From: Isoetes taiwanensis
Taxonomy: Eukaryota > Streptophyta > Lycopodiopsida > Isoetales > Isoetaceae
Assembly: GCA_021234155.1 (NCBI GenBank)
Contig: JAJEKV010000026.1
Location: 18,047,556-18,111,555, forward strand
Direction of reading: 5' to 3'
Length of the DNA stretch: 64,000 nucleotides
A model generated the notes under the pieces. It ran no database searches. It had not been told where the DNA came from and was given only the letters and a program-made list of their open reading frames with translations. Both the position numbers and the translations under genes were made by a program. Below, in pieces: positions 12,801 to 25,496 of this stretch (its first letter is position 1; every line of letters starts with the position of its first letter).

Positions 12801-15800
12801 AAATTACCCTATGGAGCAAGTTACAAGGTGGGTTTGCAAAGAAACACTCCGCCCTCCACGGCCGGTATCCATCCACATCTTAGGCCAATTGACTCTGGCG
12901 AGTGTGATGGAAGTGAACTACTTTGAAGCTTCTTGGAAGTCGGTGGTCTTACGGCCGCAGGCAGTGGTCAGGGCAATGTCGGCGTTAAAGTCCATTGGCG
13001 AGCCAAATCAGCGATTCGGAGAGGTAGCCCGTCAGGTCCCCGAGAGCCTTAGGGGAGAGTCGGGCTGGCGGCTTAGGGATTTTAGGGTCATTGCCGTCAA
13101 CACACTCCCGCGTCAAGTCGCGAGCGCAAGGTCGCCAGTCGACAGAGAGGGAGCCTCCAAAGCGTAAACCGTGGGTTGCGAGGGTTCCTAGAAGGGTTTT
13201 GCGTTTTGGGGGAGGCGGGGCTGTGCATTGCGCAGGACCTGGCCGGCGCAGCCCGAGAATCACGGGCAAGGGAACTGTGAGGCCCGGAGTTTGGAGGCCT
13301 CATCTCCCTCCTCCCCGTGTGGCAGAGTAGAGTCGATGGCAAGACATTCTTAAAGTCGCAATTAATGCATTGTGCGAAAATAAATTCTGATTTTTTGCCC
13401 GGCTGGATTCCTAATCCATTTCGACACCTGAGACCAATTTTGAGAAATTTTTGGAGAGGTCTAGGTCAAAGGTTAGCATTAAGTGGTCGGGCAGCCGTTG
13501 GGGGCAATAGAGCTGGCACCCTTCCCCAGGTAAGCGGGCCCGAGGAACCTTGCAGGGGATCCTCACAAGGGGAGAGTCGGACCCCAAGAGGCGGGATCCA
13601 AAAAGTTCAGAGGCAGCCCCTTCTGTGGCTCAGGCACTTGCAGCTAATGACCACCCTCCCGGGGCCGGTTCCCTATCCCGGTAGTTGGATCCTCCGTTCC
13701 GGGGAGCCCTCTTGGGAAGGCCCAGATTGAATCCCGGTCGGAGAACTTGTCAAACCCGAAATCACGAGTCGGCCTTGTAGAAACCTTGATGTCTTCGTTC
13801 AGACGCAGGGAGAGCTCAGGAGCCCTTAAAATCGACCACAGCAAATCGTCAGGAATAAAGAAATTACCCTATCAAACAAGTTACAAGGTCGGTTTTGCAA
13901 AGAAAGAAACACTCCGCCCTCTCCCTGACGGTATCCCGCATCCACATGTGGCCAATTGACTCTGAGTATGATGGAAGTAAGTACTGGCTTCTTGGAGGTG
14001 GGGTGGAGGTCTTCTGGCCACGGAGAACTTGGTCCCCAGGCAATGTCGACGGTCCCGAGTCCATTGGCCCGAGAGCCAAATGGTTGGGAGAGGGAGGTGG
14101 CCCGTCCCGTCCCAGGGGCCAGGGAGAGGGAAGTCGGGGCAGCGACTTAGGAGGATTTTTAGGAGTCAGCGCTCTGCCTCAACACCCCTCCCGCGTCAAG
14201 TCACGGTATGAGTCCGCCCGAATCTGACAAAGAAGGAGGCCTCCAAAGCGTAAACCACTGTGGGTTGCGAGGTTCTAAAAGGGTTTGCGTTTTGGGGGCA
14301 GTGCATTGCACTTGGGACTGGTACACATGAAGAATACGAACAGAGGCCCGGCCGGAGGCGGAGTTTGAGCCTGTCCTCCTCCCACGATGCTTAAGTAGAA
14401 GTCGGTAGCTTTTGTAAAGACATTCATAAATTACTTAATTAATGCATTATGCGAAAATAAATTCTGATTTTTTTGCAATTTGGATTAGTAATCCATCTCC
14501 GACACCGCAGACCAATTTTTTGAAATTTTTTAGGAGAAGGTCTAGGTCAAAGGGTTAGCATTAGAATGGTCGGGCAGCCGTTGCAGGCAACAGGCTGGCA
14601 CCCTCCCCAAGTCCAAGCGAGGCCGGGGACCTTGCGGGGATCCCTCACAAAGAGGGAGAGTCCAGGACCCAAGAGGCGGGATCAAAAAAGTTCGAGGCAG
14701 CCCTTCTGGCAGCGGCCCCCGGGAGCTGCGCTAATGACCACCCTCCGGGGCGGTTCCCCTATCCAGGCCGTTGGATCCTCCGTTAAGGGCCCCTCTTGGG
14801 AAGGCCAAAAAGATTCGAGATGGTCAGGGAGAACTTGTCAAACCCCATGGGCGTCTGAGAGTCGACCTTGTAGAAACCCATGATGTGTCTTGTCGTTAGA
14901 AGACAAGGCTCGGAATGGCAAATCGACCACCCAAATCGTCGTCGGGTGAGAATTACCTATGGAGCAAGTTACAAGGTCGGTTTGCAAAAGAAAAACACTC
15001 CGCCCTCCACGGCGGTATCCATCCCGCATCACATCTTGGGGCCAATTGACTCAGTGTGATGGAAGTGAAGCTACTTTGGCTTCTTGGAGGTGGGGTGGTC
15101 TTACGGCCCGCGGAACTTGGTCCCGGGGGCAATGTCGGCGTTAAGGTCCATTGGCGAGCAAATCCGCGATTCCCAGGAGAGGGAGGTGCCCGTCCGTCCC
15201 GAGGCCTTGGGGAGAGAAGTGAGGGCAAGCGACTTCGGGGGATTTTAGGGTCCGTGCTCTGCCGTCAACACCCCCGCTCCCGTCAGAGTCCGCGGCACAA
15301 GGTCCGCCGAATCGACAAGGAGGGGCCTCCAAAAGCGTAAACCACGTGGGTTGCGGGTTCTAGAAGGGTTTTGCGTTTTGGGGGCGAGGCTTGATTGTTG
15401 CACTTGGGACCTGGCCGAAGCTGCAGCCGAGAATCACGGGCAAGGGAGGGCGGCGGGGCGGAGTTTGGGCCTGTCCTCCTCCCGATGTAGCAAAGTAGAA
15501 GTCGAGCACTGCGGTGGCAAGACATTCATAAATTAGCCAATTAATGCATTATGCGAAAATAAATTCTGATTTTTTGCCCAGCTGGATTAAGTAATCCATC
15601 TCAGCACCTGAGACCAATTTTGAAATTTTGGGAGAAGGTCTAGGTCAAAGGGTTAGCATTAGAGCGGTCGGGGCAGCGGGTTCGAGGAACCCGGGCACCC
15701 TTCCCCAAGTCCAAGCGAGGCCGAGGGACCTTGCGGGGGATCCCTCACAAGAGGGAGAGTCCAGGACCCAAAGAGGGGGATCAAAAATTTCCCGAGGCAG

Positions 15801-18800
15801 CCCTTCTGGCGGCTCCCGGGCTGCGTAATGACCACCCTCCCGGGGCCGGTTCCCCTATCCGACCGTTGGATCCCTTGTTCGGGGGATTCCTCTTGGGGGA
15901 AGGCCCAAAGATTCCAGATCGGTCGGAGAACTTGTCAAACCCATGGGCGTCCCCGAAGTCGGCCTTGTAGAAACCGCGATGTCTTGTCGTTGAACGCAGG
16001 GGAGGATCGGAATGGCAAATGCGACCACTGCCAAATGCGTCGGAATGGCGAAATTACCCTATGGAGCAAGTTACAAAGTCGGTTTTGCAAAGAAAAAAAA
16101 CACTCACGCCCTCCGCGGCGGTATCCAGCATCCACATCTTAGGCCAATTGACTACGAGTGTGATGGAAGTGAGCTACTTTGGCTTCTTGGAGGTCGGGTG
16201 GTCTTCTACTCCCGCGGAACTTGGTCCCCGAGGGGCAATGTCGGCGTTACGAGTCCATTGGCGAGCCAAATCATGATTCCGGAGGGGAGGTCGCCCGTCC
16301 GTCCCGGGGGCCTTGGGAGAGAGGAAATCAGGGGCAAGCGACTTCGGGGGATTTTAGGGTCCGTGCTCTGCCGTCAACACCCCCCTCCCACGTCAAGTCA
16401 CGGCGCAAGGTCCCATCGAATCGACAAGGAGGGGGCCTCCAAAGCGTAAACCACGTGGGTTGCGAGGTTCTAGAAGGGTTTCGCGTTTTGGGGGCGAGAC
16501 TCTGTACATTACACTTGGGACCTGTGCCGAAGAAGCAAATGAGAATCGAACAAGGGAACTGGCGGGGCCGGAGTTTGGGCCTGTCCTCCTCCCCGATGTG
16601 GCAAGTAGAAGTCGAGCTTTTGCGATGGCAAGACATTCATAAATTACATAATTAATGCATTATGCGAAAATAAATTCTGATTTTTGCCAGCTGGATTCTA
16701 AATCCATTTCAACACCGAGACCAATTTTGAAATTTTTTGGAGAAAGGTCTAGGTCAAAGGGTTAGCATTAGAGCGGTCGGGGCAGCCCGTTGCGGGCAAA
16801 CCGAGCTGGCACCCTTCCCAAAGTCAAGCGAGGCGGGGACCTTGCGGGGATCCCTCACAAGAGGGGAGAGTCCGGACCCCAAGAGGCGGGATCCAAAAAG
16901 TTCCCGAGGCGCCCCCCCGGGGGGCTGCGCGCTAATGACCACCCCCGGGCCGGTTCCCCTATCCGGCCAGTTGGATCCTCCGATTCGGGGCCCCTCTTGG
17001 GAAGGCCCAAAAGATTCCAGATCGGTCCAAGAGAACTTGTCAAACCGCGGGCGCCCCGAGGTCGGCCTTGTAGAAACCGCAGTGTCTTGTCGTTCGCACG
17101 CGGAGGATCCGAATGGCAAATCGACCACCGCCAAATCGTCCTAATGGCGAAATTACCCTATGGAGCAAGTTACAAGGTCGGTTTTGCAAAAGAAAGAAAC
17201 ACTCCGCCCTCCACGACGAAAGATCCCGCATCCACATCTTAGGCCAATTGACTACGAGTGTGATGGAAGTGAGCTACTTTGGCGCTTCTTGGAGGTCAGG
17301 TGGTCTTCCGGCCCGCAACGCAGGTCCCCGGGGCAATGTCGGCGTTACGAGTCCATTGGCGAGCCAAATCGCGATTCCGGAGAGGGGAGGTCGCCCGTCC
17401 GTCCCCAGGGCCTTGGGGAGAGGAAATTCGGGGCAAGCAGCTTCCGGGGGGATTTTAGGGTCCGTGCTCTGCCGTCAACACCCCCCACTCCACGCGTCAA
17501 GTCACGGCGCAGGTCCCGAATCGACAAGGAGAGGGCCTCCAAACGTAAACCCCGTGGGTTGCCGAGGTTCTAGAAGGGTTTGCGTTTGGGGGCGAGACTT
17601 GGTCTGTTGCACTTGGGACTGGCCGAGAAGCCGCGGCCGAGAATACGGAGCAAGGGGAACCCGACGGAGGCGGAGTTTGGGCCCATCCTCCTCCGATGTG
17701 GCAAGTAGAAGCCGGGGGGCTTTGATGGCAAGACATTCATAAATTACCGCAATTAATGCATTGTACGAAAATAAATTCTGATTTTTTGCCAGCTGGATTC
17801 CTAATCCATTTCCAGCACACGCACCAATTTTCGAAATTTTTTGGAGAAGGTCTAGGTCAAAGGGTTAGCATTAGAGCGGTCGGGGGCAGCCCGCTGCGGC
17901 AACCGCCGAGCTGGCACCCTTCCCCAAGTCAAACGAGGCCAGGACCTTGCGGGGATCCCTCACAAGAGGGGAGAGTCCCACCCCAAGAGGCGGGATCCAA
18001 AAAGTTCCCGAGGCAGCCCTTCCCCGGCGGCTCCCGGGGGCTGACGCTAATGACCACCCTCCGGAGCCGGTTCCCTATCCGACCCGTTGGATCCTCCGTT
18101 CAGGGGGCCCTCTTCGAAGGCCCAAAAGATTCCAGATCGGTCCCGGAGAACTTGTCAAACCCCGGGCGCCCCGGTCGGCCTTGTAGAAACCGCCCATGTC
18201 TTGTCGTTCGGGCACCGGGGAGGCTCCGGAATGGCAAATCGACCCTGCCAAATCGTCCGGAATGGCGAAATTACCCTATCAAACAAGTTACAAGGTCGGT
18301 TTTGCAAAAGAAAGAAACACTCACGCCCTCCACGACAGTATCCCGCATCCACATCTTTGGCCAATTGACTACGAGTGTGATGGAAGTGAGCTACTTTGGC
18401 GCTTCTTGGAGGTCGGGTGGTCTTCTGGCCACGGAACTTGGTCCCCAGGGCAATGTCGACGTTCTGAGTCCATTGGCAGAGCCAAATCGCGATTCCGGAG
18501 AGGGGAGGTCGCCCGTCCCCCCTGTCCCCTTGGGCCTTAGGAAATTCGGGGCAAGCAGCTTCCGGAGGGATTTTAGGGTCCGCGCTCTGCCCTCAACACC
18601 CCCACTCCACGTCAAGTCACGGCGCAAGGTCCCGCCCGAATCTGACAAGGAGAGGGCCTCCAAAACGTAAACCCTGTGGGTTGCCAGGTTCTAAAAGGGT
18701 TTGCGTTTTGGGGGCCGAGACTTGGTCTGTTGCACTTGGGACCTGGCCGAAGCCGCAGCCCGAGAATACACGAGCAAGGGGAACCCGGCGGGCGGAGTTT

Positions 18801-21800
18801 GGGCCTGTCCTCCTCCCGATGTGGCAAGTAGAAGTCGGGGGGCTTTTGCAAAGTGGCAAGACATTCATAAATTCGCAAGTAATGCATTGTCACGAAAATA
18901 AATTCTGATTTTTTGCCGGTGGATTCCTAATCCATTTCCCACACGCACCAATTTTGAAATTTTCGGAGAAGGTCTAGGTCAAAGGGTTAGCATTAGAGCG
19001 GTCGGGGCAGCCGTTGCGGGCAACCGAGCCGGCACCCTTCCCCAAGTCAAACGAGGCGGGGACCTTGCGGGGATCCCGACAAGAGGGGAGAGTCCCACCC
19101 CAAGAGGCGGGATCCAAAAAAAAGTTCCCGAGGCAGCCCTTCTGGCAGCGCTCCCGGGGTCAGCGCTAATGACCACCCTCCGGAGCCCTGTTCCCCTATC
19201 CGTCGTTGGATCCTCCATTCAGGGGCCCCTCTTGGGAAGGCCCAAAAGATTCCGTCGGTCCGGAGAACTTCTCAAACCGCTGAGGCCCCGAGGTCGGCCT
19301 TGTAGAAACCGCGGATGTCTTGTCGTTCGGGCACGGAGAGGAGCCGGAATGGCAAATCGACCCTGCCAAATCGTCCGGAATGGCGAAATTACCCTATCAA
19401 ACAAGTTACAAGGTCGGTTTTGCAAAAGAAAAAAACACTCACGCCCTCCACGATTATCCCGCATCCACATCTTAGGCCAATTGACTACGAGTGTGATGGA
19501 AGTGAGATACTTTGGCGCTTCTTGGAGGTCGGGTGGTCTTCTGGCCACGGAACTTGGTCCCCAGGGCAATGTCCACGTTCTGAGTCCATTGGCAGAGCCA
19601 AATCGCGATTCCCAGAGGGGAGGTCGCCGGTCCGTCCCCGTGGCCTTGGGGAGAGGGAAATTCGGCAAGCAAACGGAGGGGATTTTAGGGTCCGCGCTCG
19701 CTCCTCAACACCCCCACTCCACGCCAAGTCACGGCGCCAAGGTCCCGCCGAATCCGACAAGGAGAGGGGGCCTCCAAAACGTAAACCCCGTGGGTTGCCG
19801 TGTTCTAAAAGGGTTTGCGCTTTGGGGGGCGAGACTTGGTCTCTGCTTGCACTTGGGACCTGGCGAGAAGCCGGCAGCTAAGAGGAACCGGGAACCTGAG
19901 GCGGAGTTTGGGCCTGTCCTCCTCCGATGTGGCAAGTAGAAGCTCTGGGGCTTTTTGCAAAGGCAAGACATTCATAAATTCAAAATTAATGCATTGTACC
20001 TAAAATAAATTCTGATTTTTTGCCACCGATTCCTAATCCATTTCCAAAGACACAACCCAATTTTTCAAATTTTAGGAGAAGGTCTAGGTCAAAGGGTTAG
20101 CATTAGAATCGGTTGGGGCGGCCCGCTGCGGGGCACCGAGCTGGCACCCTTCCCCAAGTCAAACGAGGCCCGGGGACCTTGCGGGGATCCCTCACAAGAG
20201 GGGAGAGTCCCACCCCAAGAGGGGATCCAAAAAAAGTTCCCGAGGCAGCCCTTCCTGGCGCTCCCCCTGGGCCGCGACGCTAATGACCACCCTCCGGGCC
20301 CGGTTCCCCTATCCGGCCGTTGGATCCTCCGTTCGAGGGGCCCCTCTTGGGGAAGGCCCAAAAGATTCCAGATCGGTCCGGAGAACTTGTCAAACCGCTG
20401 GGCGCCCCGAGTCGGCCTTGTAGAAACCGCGATGTCTTGTCGTTCGGGACACCGGGAGGCTCAGGAATGGCAAATCGACCCTGCCAAATCGTCGGAATGG
20501 CGAAATTACCCTATCAAACAAGTTACAAGTCGGTTTTGCAAAAGAAAGAAACTCCACCCTCCCACGACGGTATCCCGCATCCACATCTTAGGCCAATTGA
20601 CTACGAGTGTGATGGAAGTGAGCTACTTTGGCTTCTTGGAGGTCGGGTGGTCTTACGGCCCGAAACTTGGTCCCCAGTGGCAATGTTGGCGTTCGAGTCC
20701 ATTGGCAGAGCCAAATCGCGATTCCCGAGAGGGGAGGTCGCCCGTCCGGCCCCTGGGCCTTGGGGAGAGGGAAATTCGGGGGCAAGCAGCTTCCTGGAGG
20801 GGATTTTAGGGTCCGTGGCCGCCCTCAACACCCCCACTCCACGCCAAAAGTCACGGCGCAAGGTCCCGAATCCCCGACAAGGAGAGGGGGCCTCCAAAAC
20901 GTAAACCCCGTGGGTTGCCGTGTTCTAAAAGGGTTTGCGTTTTGGGGGCAGACTTGGTCCGTTGCACTTGGGACCTGGCCGAGAAGCTGCAGCCGAGAAT
21001 ACGGAGCAAGGGGAACCCGACGAAGTGGGAGTTTGGGCCTGTCCTCCTCCCGGATGTGGCAAGTAGAAGTCCGGGGCTTTGCAGCGTGGCAAGACATTCA
21101 TAAATTCATAATTAATGCATTGTGCGAAAATAAATTCTGATTTTTTGCCACCGGATTCCTAATCCATTTCCGCACATAGACCAATTTTTCAAATTTTTGG
21201 GGAGAAGGTCTAGGTCAAAGGGTTAGCATTAGAGCGGTCGGGGCAGCCCGTTGCGGCAACAGCAAGGGGCACCCTTCCCCAAGTCAAAGCGAGGCGGGGA
21301 CCTTGCGGATCCCTCACAAGAGGGGAGAGTCCGGACCCCAAGAGGCGGGATCCAAAAAGTTCCCCTGAGGCAGCCCTTCTGGCGGCGCTCCCGGGTGCAC
21401 GCTAATGACCACCCTCCCGGCCCGTTCCCCTATCCGGCCGATTGGATCCTCGTTCTCGGGCCCCTCTTCGGGAAGGCCCAAAGATTCCAGATCGGTCGGA
21501 GAACTTGTCAAACCGGGCGGCGCCCTTGAGAGGTCGGCCTTGTAGAAACCGCTGATGTCTTGTCGTTCGAGACGCCGGGGAGGCTCCTAATGGCAAATCG
21601 ACCACCGCCAAATCGTTTGGAATGGCGAAATTACCCTAGGGAGCAAGTTACAAGGTCGGTTTTGCAAAAGAAAGAAACACTCCGCCCTCCACGACAAGGT
21701 ATCGCGCATCCACATCTTAGGCCAATTGACTACTGAGTGTGATGGAAATGAGCTACTTTGGGGAGGTCGGTTTGTCTTCCGCCACGGAACTTGGTCCCGG

Positions 21801-22319
21801 GGGCAATGTCGACGTTAAGAGTCCATTGGCGAGCCAAATCACGATTCCCGGAGGGGGAGGTTGCCCGTCCGTCCCCGGCCTTGGGAGAGGGAAATTGGGG
21901 CAAGCGACTTCGGGGGATTTTAGGGTCCGTGCTTTCTGGCGTCCAACACCCCCACTCCACGTCAAGTCACGGCAAGCTCCCACCGAATCGACAAGAGAGG
22001 CCTCCAAAACGTAAACCACCGCGGGTTGCCGGGTTCTAGAAGGGTTTGCGTTTTGGGGGCCGAGACTTGTCTGTACTTGGGACCTGGCCGGCTGCTGGCC
22101 CAGAAATACGGAGCAAGGGGAACCCGGCGGAGCCGGAGTTTGGGCCCGTCCTCCTCCCGATGTGGCAAGTAGAAGTCGGGGGCTTTTGCGATGGCAAGAC
22201 ATTCATAAATTCGCAATTAATGCATTGTATGAAAATAAATTCTGATTTTTTGCCACTGGATTCCTAATCCATCTCCGGCACACCCAATTTTGAAATTTTT
22301 GGAGAAGGTCTAGGTCAAA

Positions 22320-22915
22320 GGGTTAGCTAAGGTCAAAGGAATGGAGTTTGTGGGATCGTTGTACTTGGGGTTGACCTTGGCTCATTTGGGCGTTATACTT
22401 GGTCTAAGATTGCATTGAGAATATAAGCATCATAACTATTAGAATGAAGATAAATGATTACTGAAAAAGTATCATAACTACTAGAATGAAGATAAATGAT
22501 TCTGAAAAAAGCAAAAGACTAGTGCGGGTTGGGGGTTAGATTTGGTTGCTTGTGATGATGGTTGTGTTTCAGTATCAAGGCATATGGATAGAGAGAATGC
22601 CCTTGTTCAACGGACTGCTCCTTAAAGCTATTTGACATGGATGGCATAATTAACTTGTAATGAACTGGGTCGGGGCAAAAAAGCAACTTCCTGGGAGTTT
22701 AGGGTCCCTTCTCAAGTCAACACCCCCACTCCATGTCAAGACACGGGCGCAAAGGTCCGACCAAAATCGACAAGGAGAGGGCCTCGAAACGTAAACCCCG
22801 TGACTTGCCCGGATTCTAGAAGGGTTTTGTTTTGGTTTTTCTGCTCCTTAAAGCTATTTGACATGGATGGCATAACTAACTTGTAATGAACTGGTTTTGT
22901 TTCTCAGAAACAATT
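22320..22915. repeat. Variant satellite block, right copy, with extra partial duplication
   Basis: Repeats the left variant block in order: the GGAGTTTGTGGGATCGTT phrase, the doubled AGAATGAAGATAAATGATT (22438-22502), GCATATGGATAGAGAGAATG, then the monomer tail to TTCTAGAAGGGTTTTG. It is followed at about 22842 by a second short copy of CTCCTTAAAGCTATTTGACATGG, so the edge has duplicated internally. It closes the regular array. Confidence 0.85.
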
Positions 22916-23040
22916 GTACCTTGTTGAAAGATTGCTTTCCAAGTGGAAATTTTTTTAATGTGTCCGCTGCCGCCTTTGTTGCCCCCTGGTCAAAGACTTC
23001 GCCTTTTTGATGCACACTCTTTTAGTTATGCATTTTATTG

Positions 23041-23475
23041 CATTTATGGTTCATAAATTCGTAGTTAATGCATGGCATGGAATTAAATTATGGTTTTGGT
23101 CAGCTAGCTTCCATGGTCATCACCGGCCTACAGGGAAAATTTCCAAAATTTTGGGATAAGGTCGAGACCAAAGCGTTGGGGTTAGAACGGTCCCCCGGCC
23201 CGTTGTTGGGCAAGCATGGTGGCACCCTTCCCCAAGTCAAACAAAGGCGAGGAGACGGACCCCAAAAACGTTCTCGAGGCAGCCTGTCCTGGCGCCGCCC
23301 CCTGGGGGGACTGTATGCTAATGAACACCCTCCCGAAGCTCAGTTCCCCTATATATCCGACCGTTGAATCCTCCGTTCAAGGATCCAGCTCCGAACAGGA
23401 CCAAAAAAATCCAAGATCGGTCCGGAGAACACATCAAACCGCTGCGTCTGGGGCGACCGTCCCGAAACAATGATT
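23041..23475. repeat. Diverged partial satellite monomer
   Basis: The order of landmarks follows a standard monomer: TTCATAAATTCG, AGTTAATGCATGG, CACCCTTCCCCAAGTCAAAC, GAGGCAGCC, GCTAATGAACACCCTCCCG, CCGACCGTTGAATCCTCCGTTC, AGATCGGTCCGGAGAAC. Many substitutions separate it from the array. It also has CCCTATATATCC where the array has CCCTATCC. It looks like an older relative outside the homogenised block. Confidence 0.8.
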
Positions 23476-23613
23476 CACTTAGCTCATACAATTTTCGCTG
23501 GTAGTAATAGAATCCGGAATGTGATTGACTGCATGCATGCCTCAGGACTGTTCAAATAAGCCTAGGGACAAACTTTAATGAGCATCACATTAAAAAAAGA
23601 TGCAAAAAAAATA

Positions 23614-23735
23614 ACGTCGCTATAACAAAATACGTCGCAAGGACGTCGCATGCGACGTAAGACCGTATTTATACGTATTTATCTGGTTGAAATAACCTCG
23701 CGATGCGGCGTGGCGTCGCATGCGACGCTCTAATA
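23614..23735. repeat. Left subterminal repeats of the CACTA-like element
   Basis: Two CGTCGCATGCGACG palindromes (about 23644 and 23714) lie among extra CGTCGC motifs, mirroring the longer array at the right end. Confidence 0.7.
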
Positions 23736-23889
23736 ATATTTTGAACCGTGGCGGTAGGCCGCTTTTCGGAACTTCTTTTTGCCCTACTTCTTGAGGTTCT
23801 TGGGCGTCCGGCGCTTAGTACCCCGATCTACCCAACAACTATTCTAAGGTTAGTATATCATGCTTTTTAGATTGAATAGGTTTTTTGGA

Positions 23890-24650
23890 TTGAATGGTGC
23901 ATGCCCAACCTTCCTCTTTTTTTGGTTTCCTTTCCTTCCTCTTCTTCTTTGTTCTTGATTTTTTTTCTTCCCATTCTTCTCCTTCTTCGATGCTTCATTC
24001 TTTCCTCATTCTTTCTTCCCATATTTCTTCTTTCCTCATTTCTTTCTCATTCTTTCTTCCTCATTCTTTCTCATTTCTTTCTTCCTCATGCTTTCTCATT
24101 CTTTATTCTTCACTCTTTCTCATTCTTCCTCATTCTTTCTCATTTCTTGCTTTCTCATTTCTTTCTCATGCTTTCTTATTTCTTTCTCATTTCTTTCTCA
24201 TGCTTTCTCATTTGTTTCTCATTTCCATTCTTTCTCATGCTTTCTCATTCCTCATTCTTTCCCCTTCTCTTCCCTTCCTTATTCTACATTTTTTTTCATT
24301 TCTTATTCTTCATTATTTCATTTCTTCATTCTTCATTTGTTTCTTATTCTTCACATTTCTTCCTCACTTTCCATTCGATCCTTTTCTTTCCCTTCCCTTA
24401 TTTCTTCCTTCCATTCTATTCCCTTCCCTTCTCTTATTTCCTCTTATTTTTCTTCATTCTTTCTTGTTTCTTCTCTTATTTCTTCTCTATTCTATCCTTA
24501 TTTCTTCCCTTCTATTCTCTTATTTCTTTCTCTTGTTTTATTTCTATCTCTTGTTTTCTATCCCCCCCTTTTTTTTTAAGTCTTTCTTCTTGATCTTTTT
24601 CTTCTTTGTTCTTATTCTTCTAATGCTTTGTTACTTACATTGCTATTACT
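23890..24650. repeat. Pyrimidine-rich simple sequence, (TTTCTCATTC)-like
   Basis: About 760 bases of almost pure C and T on the plus strand, built from variants of CATTCTTTCTCATTTCTTTC. All three forward frames are open for long stretches only because stop codons need purines. The predicted Ser/Phe/Leu-only proteins are artefacts. The strand bias could favour triplex DNA. Confidence 0.9.
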
Positions 24651-24699
24651 TTCTATTACGATTTGGACCCGCGGGGATCTTGTACCCATAGCGTCCTTA

Positions 24700-25490
24700 T
24701 TTTGGTAAGTAGTTGATCGTGACTTGCATTTTTTATTTTATAGTTTTTCAAGTAGGTTAAAAAAAATTGATGGAGTGGGGGAGGACGGGTGGAGCCGGTA
24801 GATGTGGCTACGGCAGAGTGGGGGAGGACCAGGTGTTCGGGCCTTAGTTCACGTTTATTGTCAGTTTTAGCTAGAGGTAGCTAGGGCTAGGTTAAGTTAA
24901 CAGTAACTGTATGATTCCCTTCACACCCGTGCTAGTTAAAAAAAAATAGGTTAGGCTAACTTAATGTAGTACTAATTAAGCACTAAAAGCTTTGGTAAAA
25001 AAACTTAACTAATTAACTAAATTATTTCAAACATGTCTAGTTAAGTTAGCCAAAGGCATAAAAATTATATGTATAATTAACTAAACTTAAAGTGACCTCT
25101 ATAGTGCTAATTTCTAATTTAGTTAATTTTTAGTTAATTTTGCTAACTAATCCAACAAGGTGTGAAGATAAGTTTAGGTAGTGTTTTTTGGTTAAAAAGT
25201 TAACTAAATTTAGGGACTATCTGCTAACTAATTAACTAGTATCTGAATGTAAATTGACCGTGGGTCCGAATACCCTAATATAACCTATTTAGTTTTCTTG
25301 TTTCTTCTTCTTTTTTTCTTGCTTTTTTTTTTTTGGATCGGGGGGGGGGGATATAAGGTATTAGTAAGCCATAGAGCTGTTATTATAATAATGATTATAT
25401 GGTGCATACATGTTTGATATTGTCATTATTATGTTGCATTTACTTTGTGCATGCTTGGCTTTTGTATTCATTATTTTGTTTTGTTTGTAG
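24700..25490. other. AT-rich interior of the CACTA-like element, no gene seen
   Basis: Includes repeated TTAACTAATTAACTA-type motifs (24990-25230) and homopolymer runs (about 25320-25350). Nothing coding is recognised. Confidence 0.5.
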
Positions 25491-25496
25491 GCATAA

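Larger units (their letters stand above)
1515..22325. repeat. GC-rich satellite array, monomer about 1.1 kb, about 19 copies
   Basis: A landmark near ATTAATGCATTGTACGAAAA recurs at about 1961, 3050, 4661, 5752, 6847, 7960, 9027, 10147, 11250, 12316, 13361, 14438, 15540, 16651, 17752, 18879, 19985, 21111 and 22216. Spacing is 1045-1127 bases, except one step of 1611 that contains the TRIM insertion. Other landmarks keep the same order in each monomer (GGTCTAGGTCAAAGGGTTAG, GGATCCCTCACAAGAGG, GGCAAATCGACCCTGCCAAA, TTCTAGAAGGGTTTGCGTTT). Open frames in the array change frame between monomers and are not conserved, so I do not call genes. Monomers differ mostly by 1-3 base indels at the same sites. 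No similarity to rRNA or known centromere repeats is recognised. Confidence 0.95.

Noticed and set aside
17756-18670. 304-codon open frame and similar long frames in the satellite array
   Set aside because: The same stretch in neighbouring monomers is broken or shifted, frames change with single-base indels, and the products are Arg/Pro/Ser-rich without conservation. GC-rich sequence simply has few stops.
1515-22325. Ribosomal DNA or rDNA spacer
   Set aside because: No 18S, 5.8S, 25S or 5S sequence is recognisable, and the promoter-like TATATA occurs only in the diverged copy at 23352.
23894-24691. 265-codon Ser/Phe/Leu-only frame
   Set aside because: The DNA is almost pure pyrimidine simple sequence, so stops cannot occur. 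All three frames are open.
24781-24850. Tandem GTGGGGGAGGAC phrase as a regulatory repeat
   Set aside because: Only two copies within low-complexity flanks; not enough to support a function.
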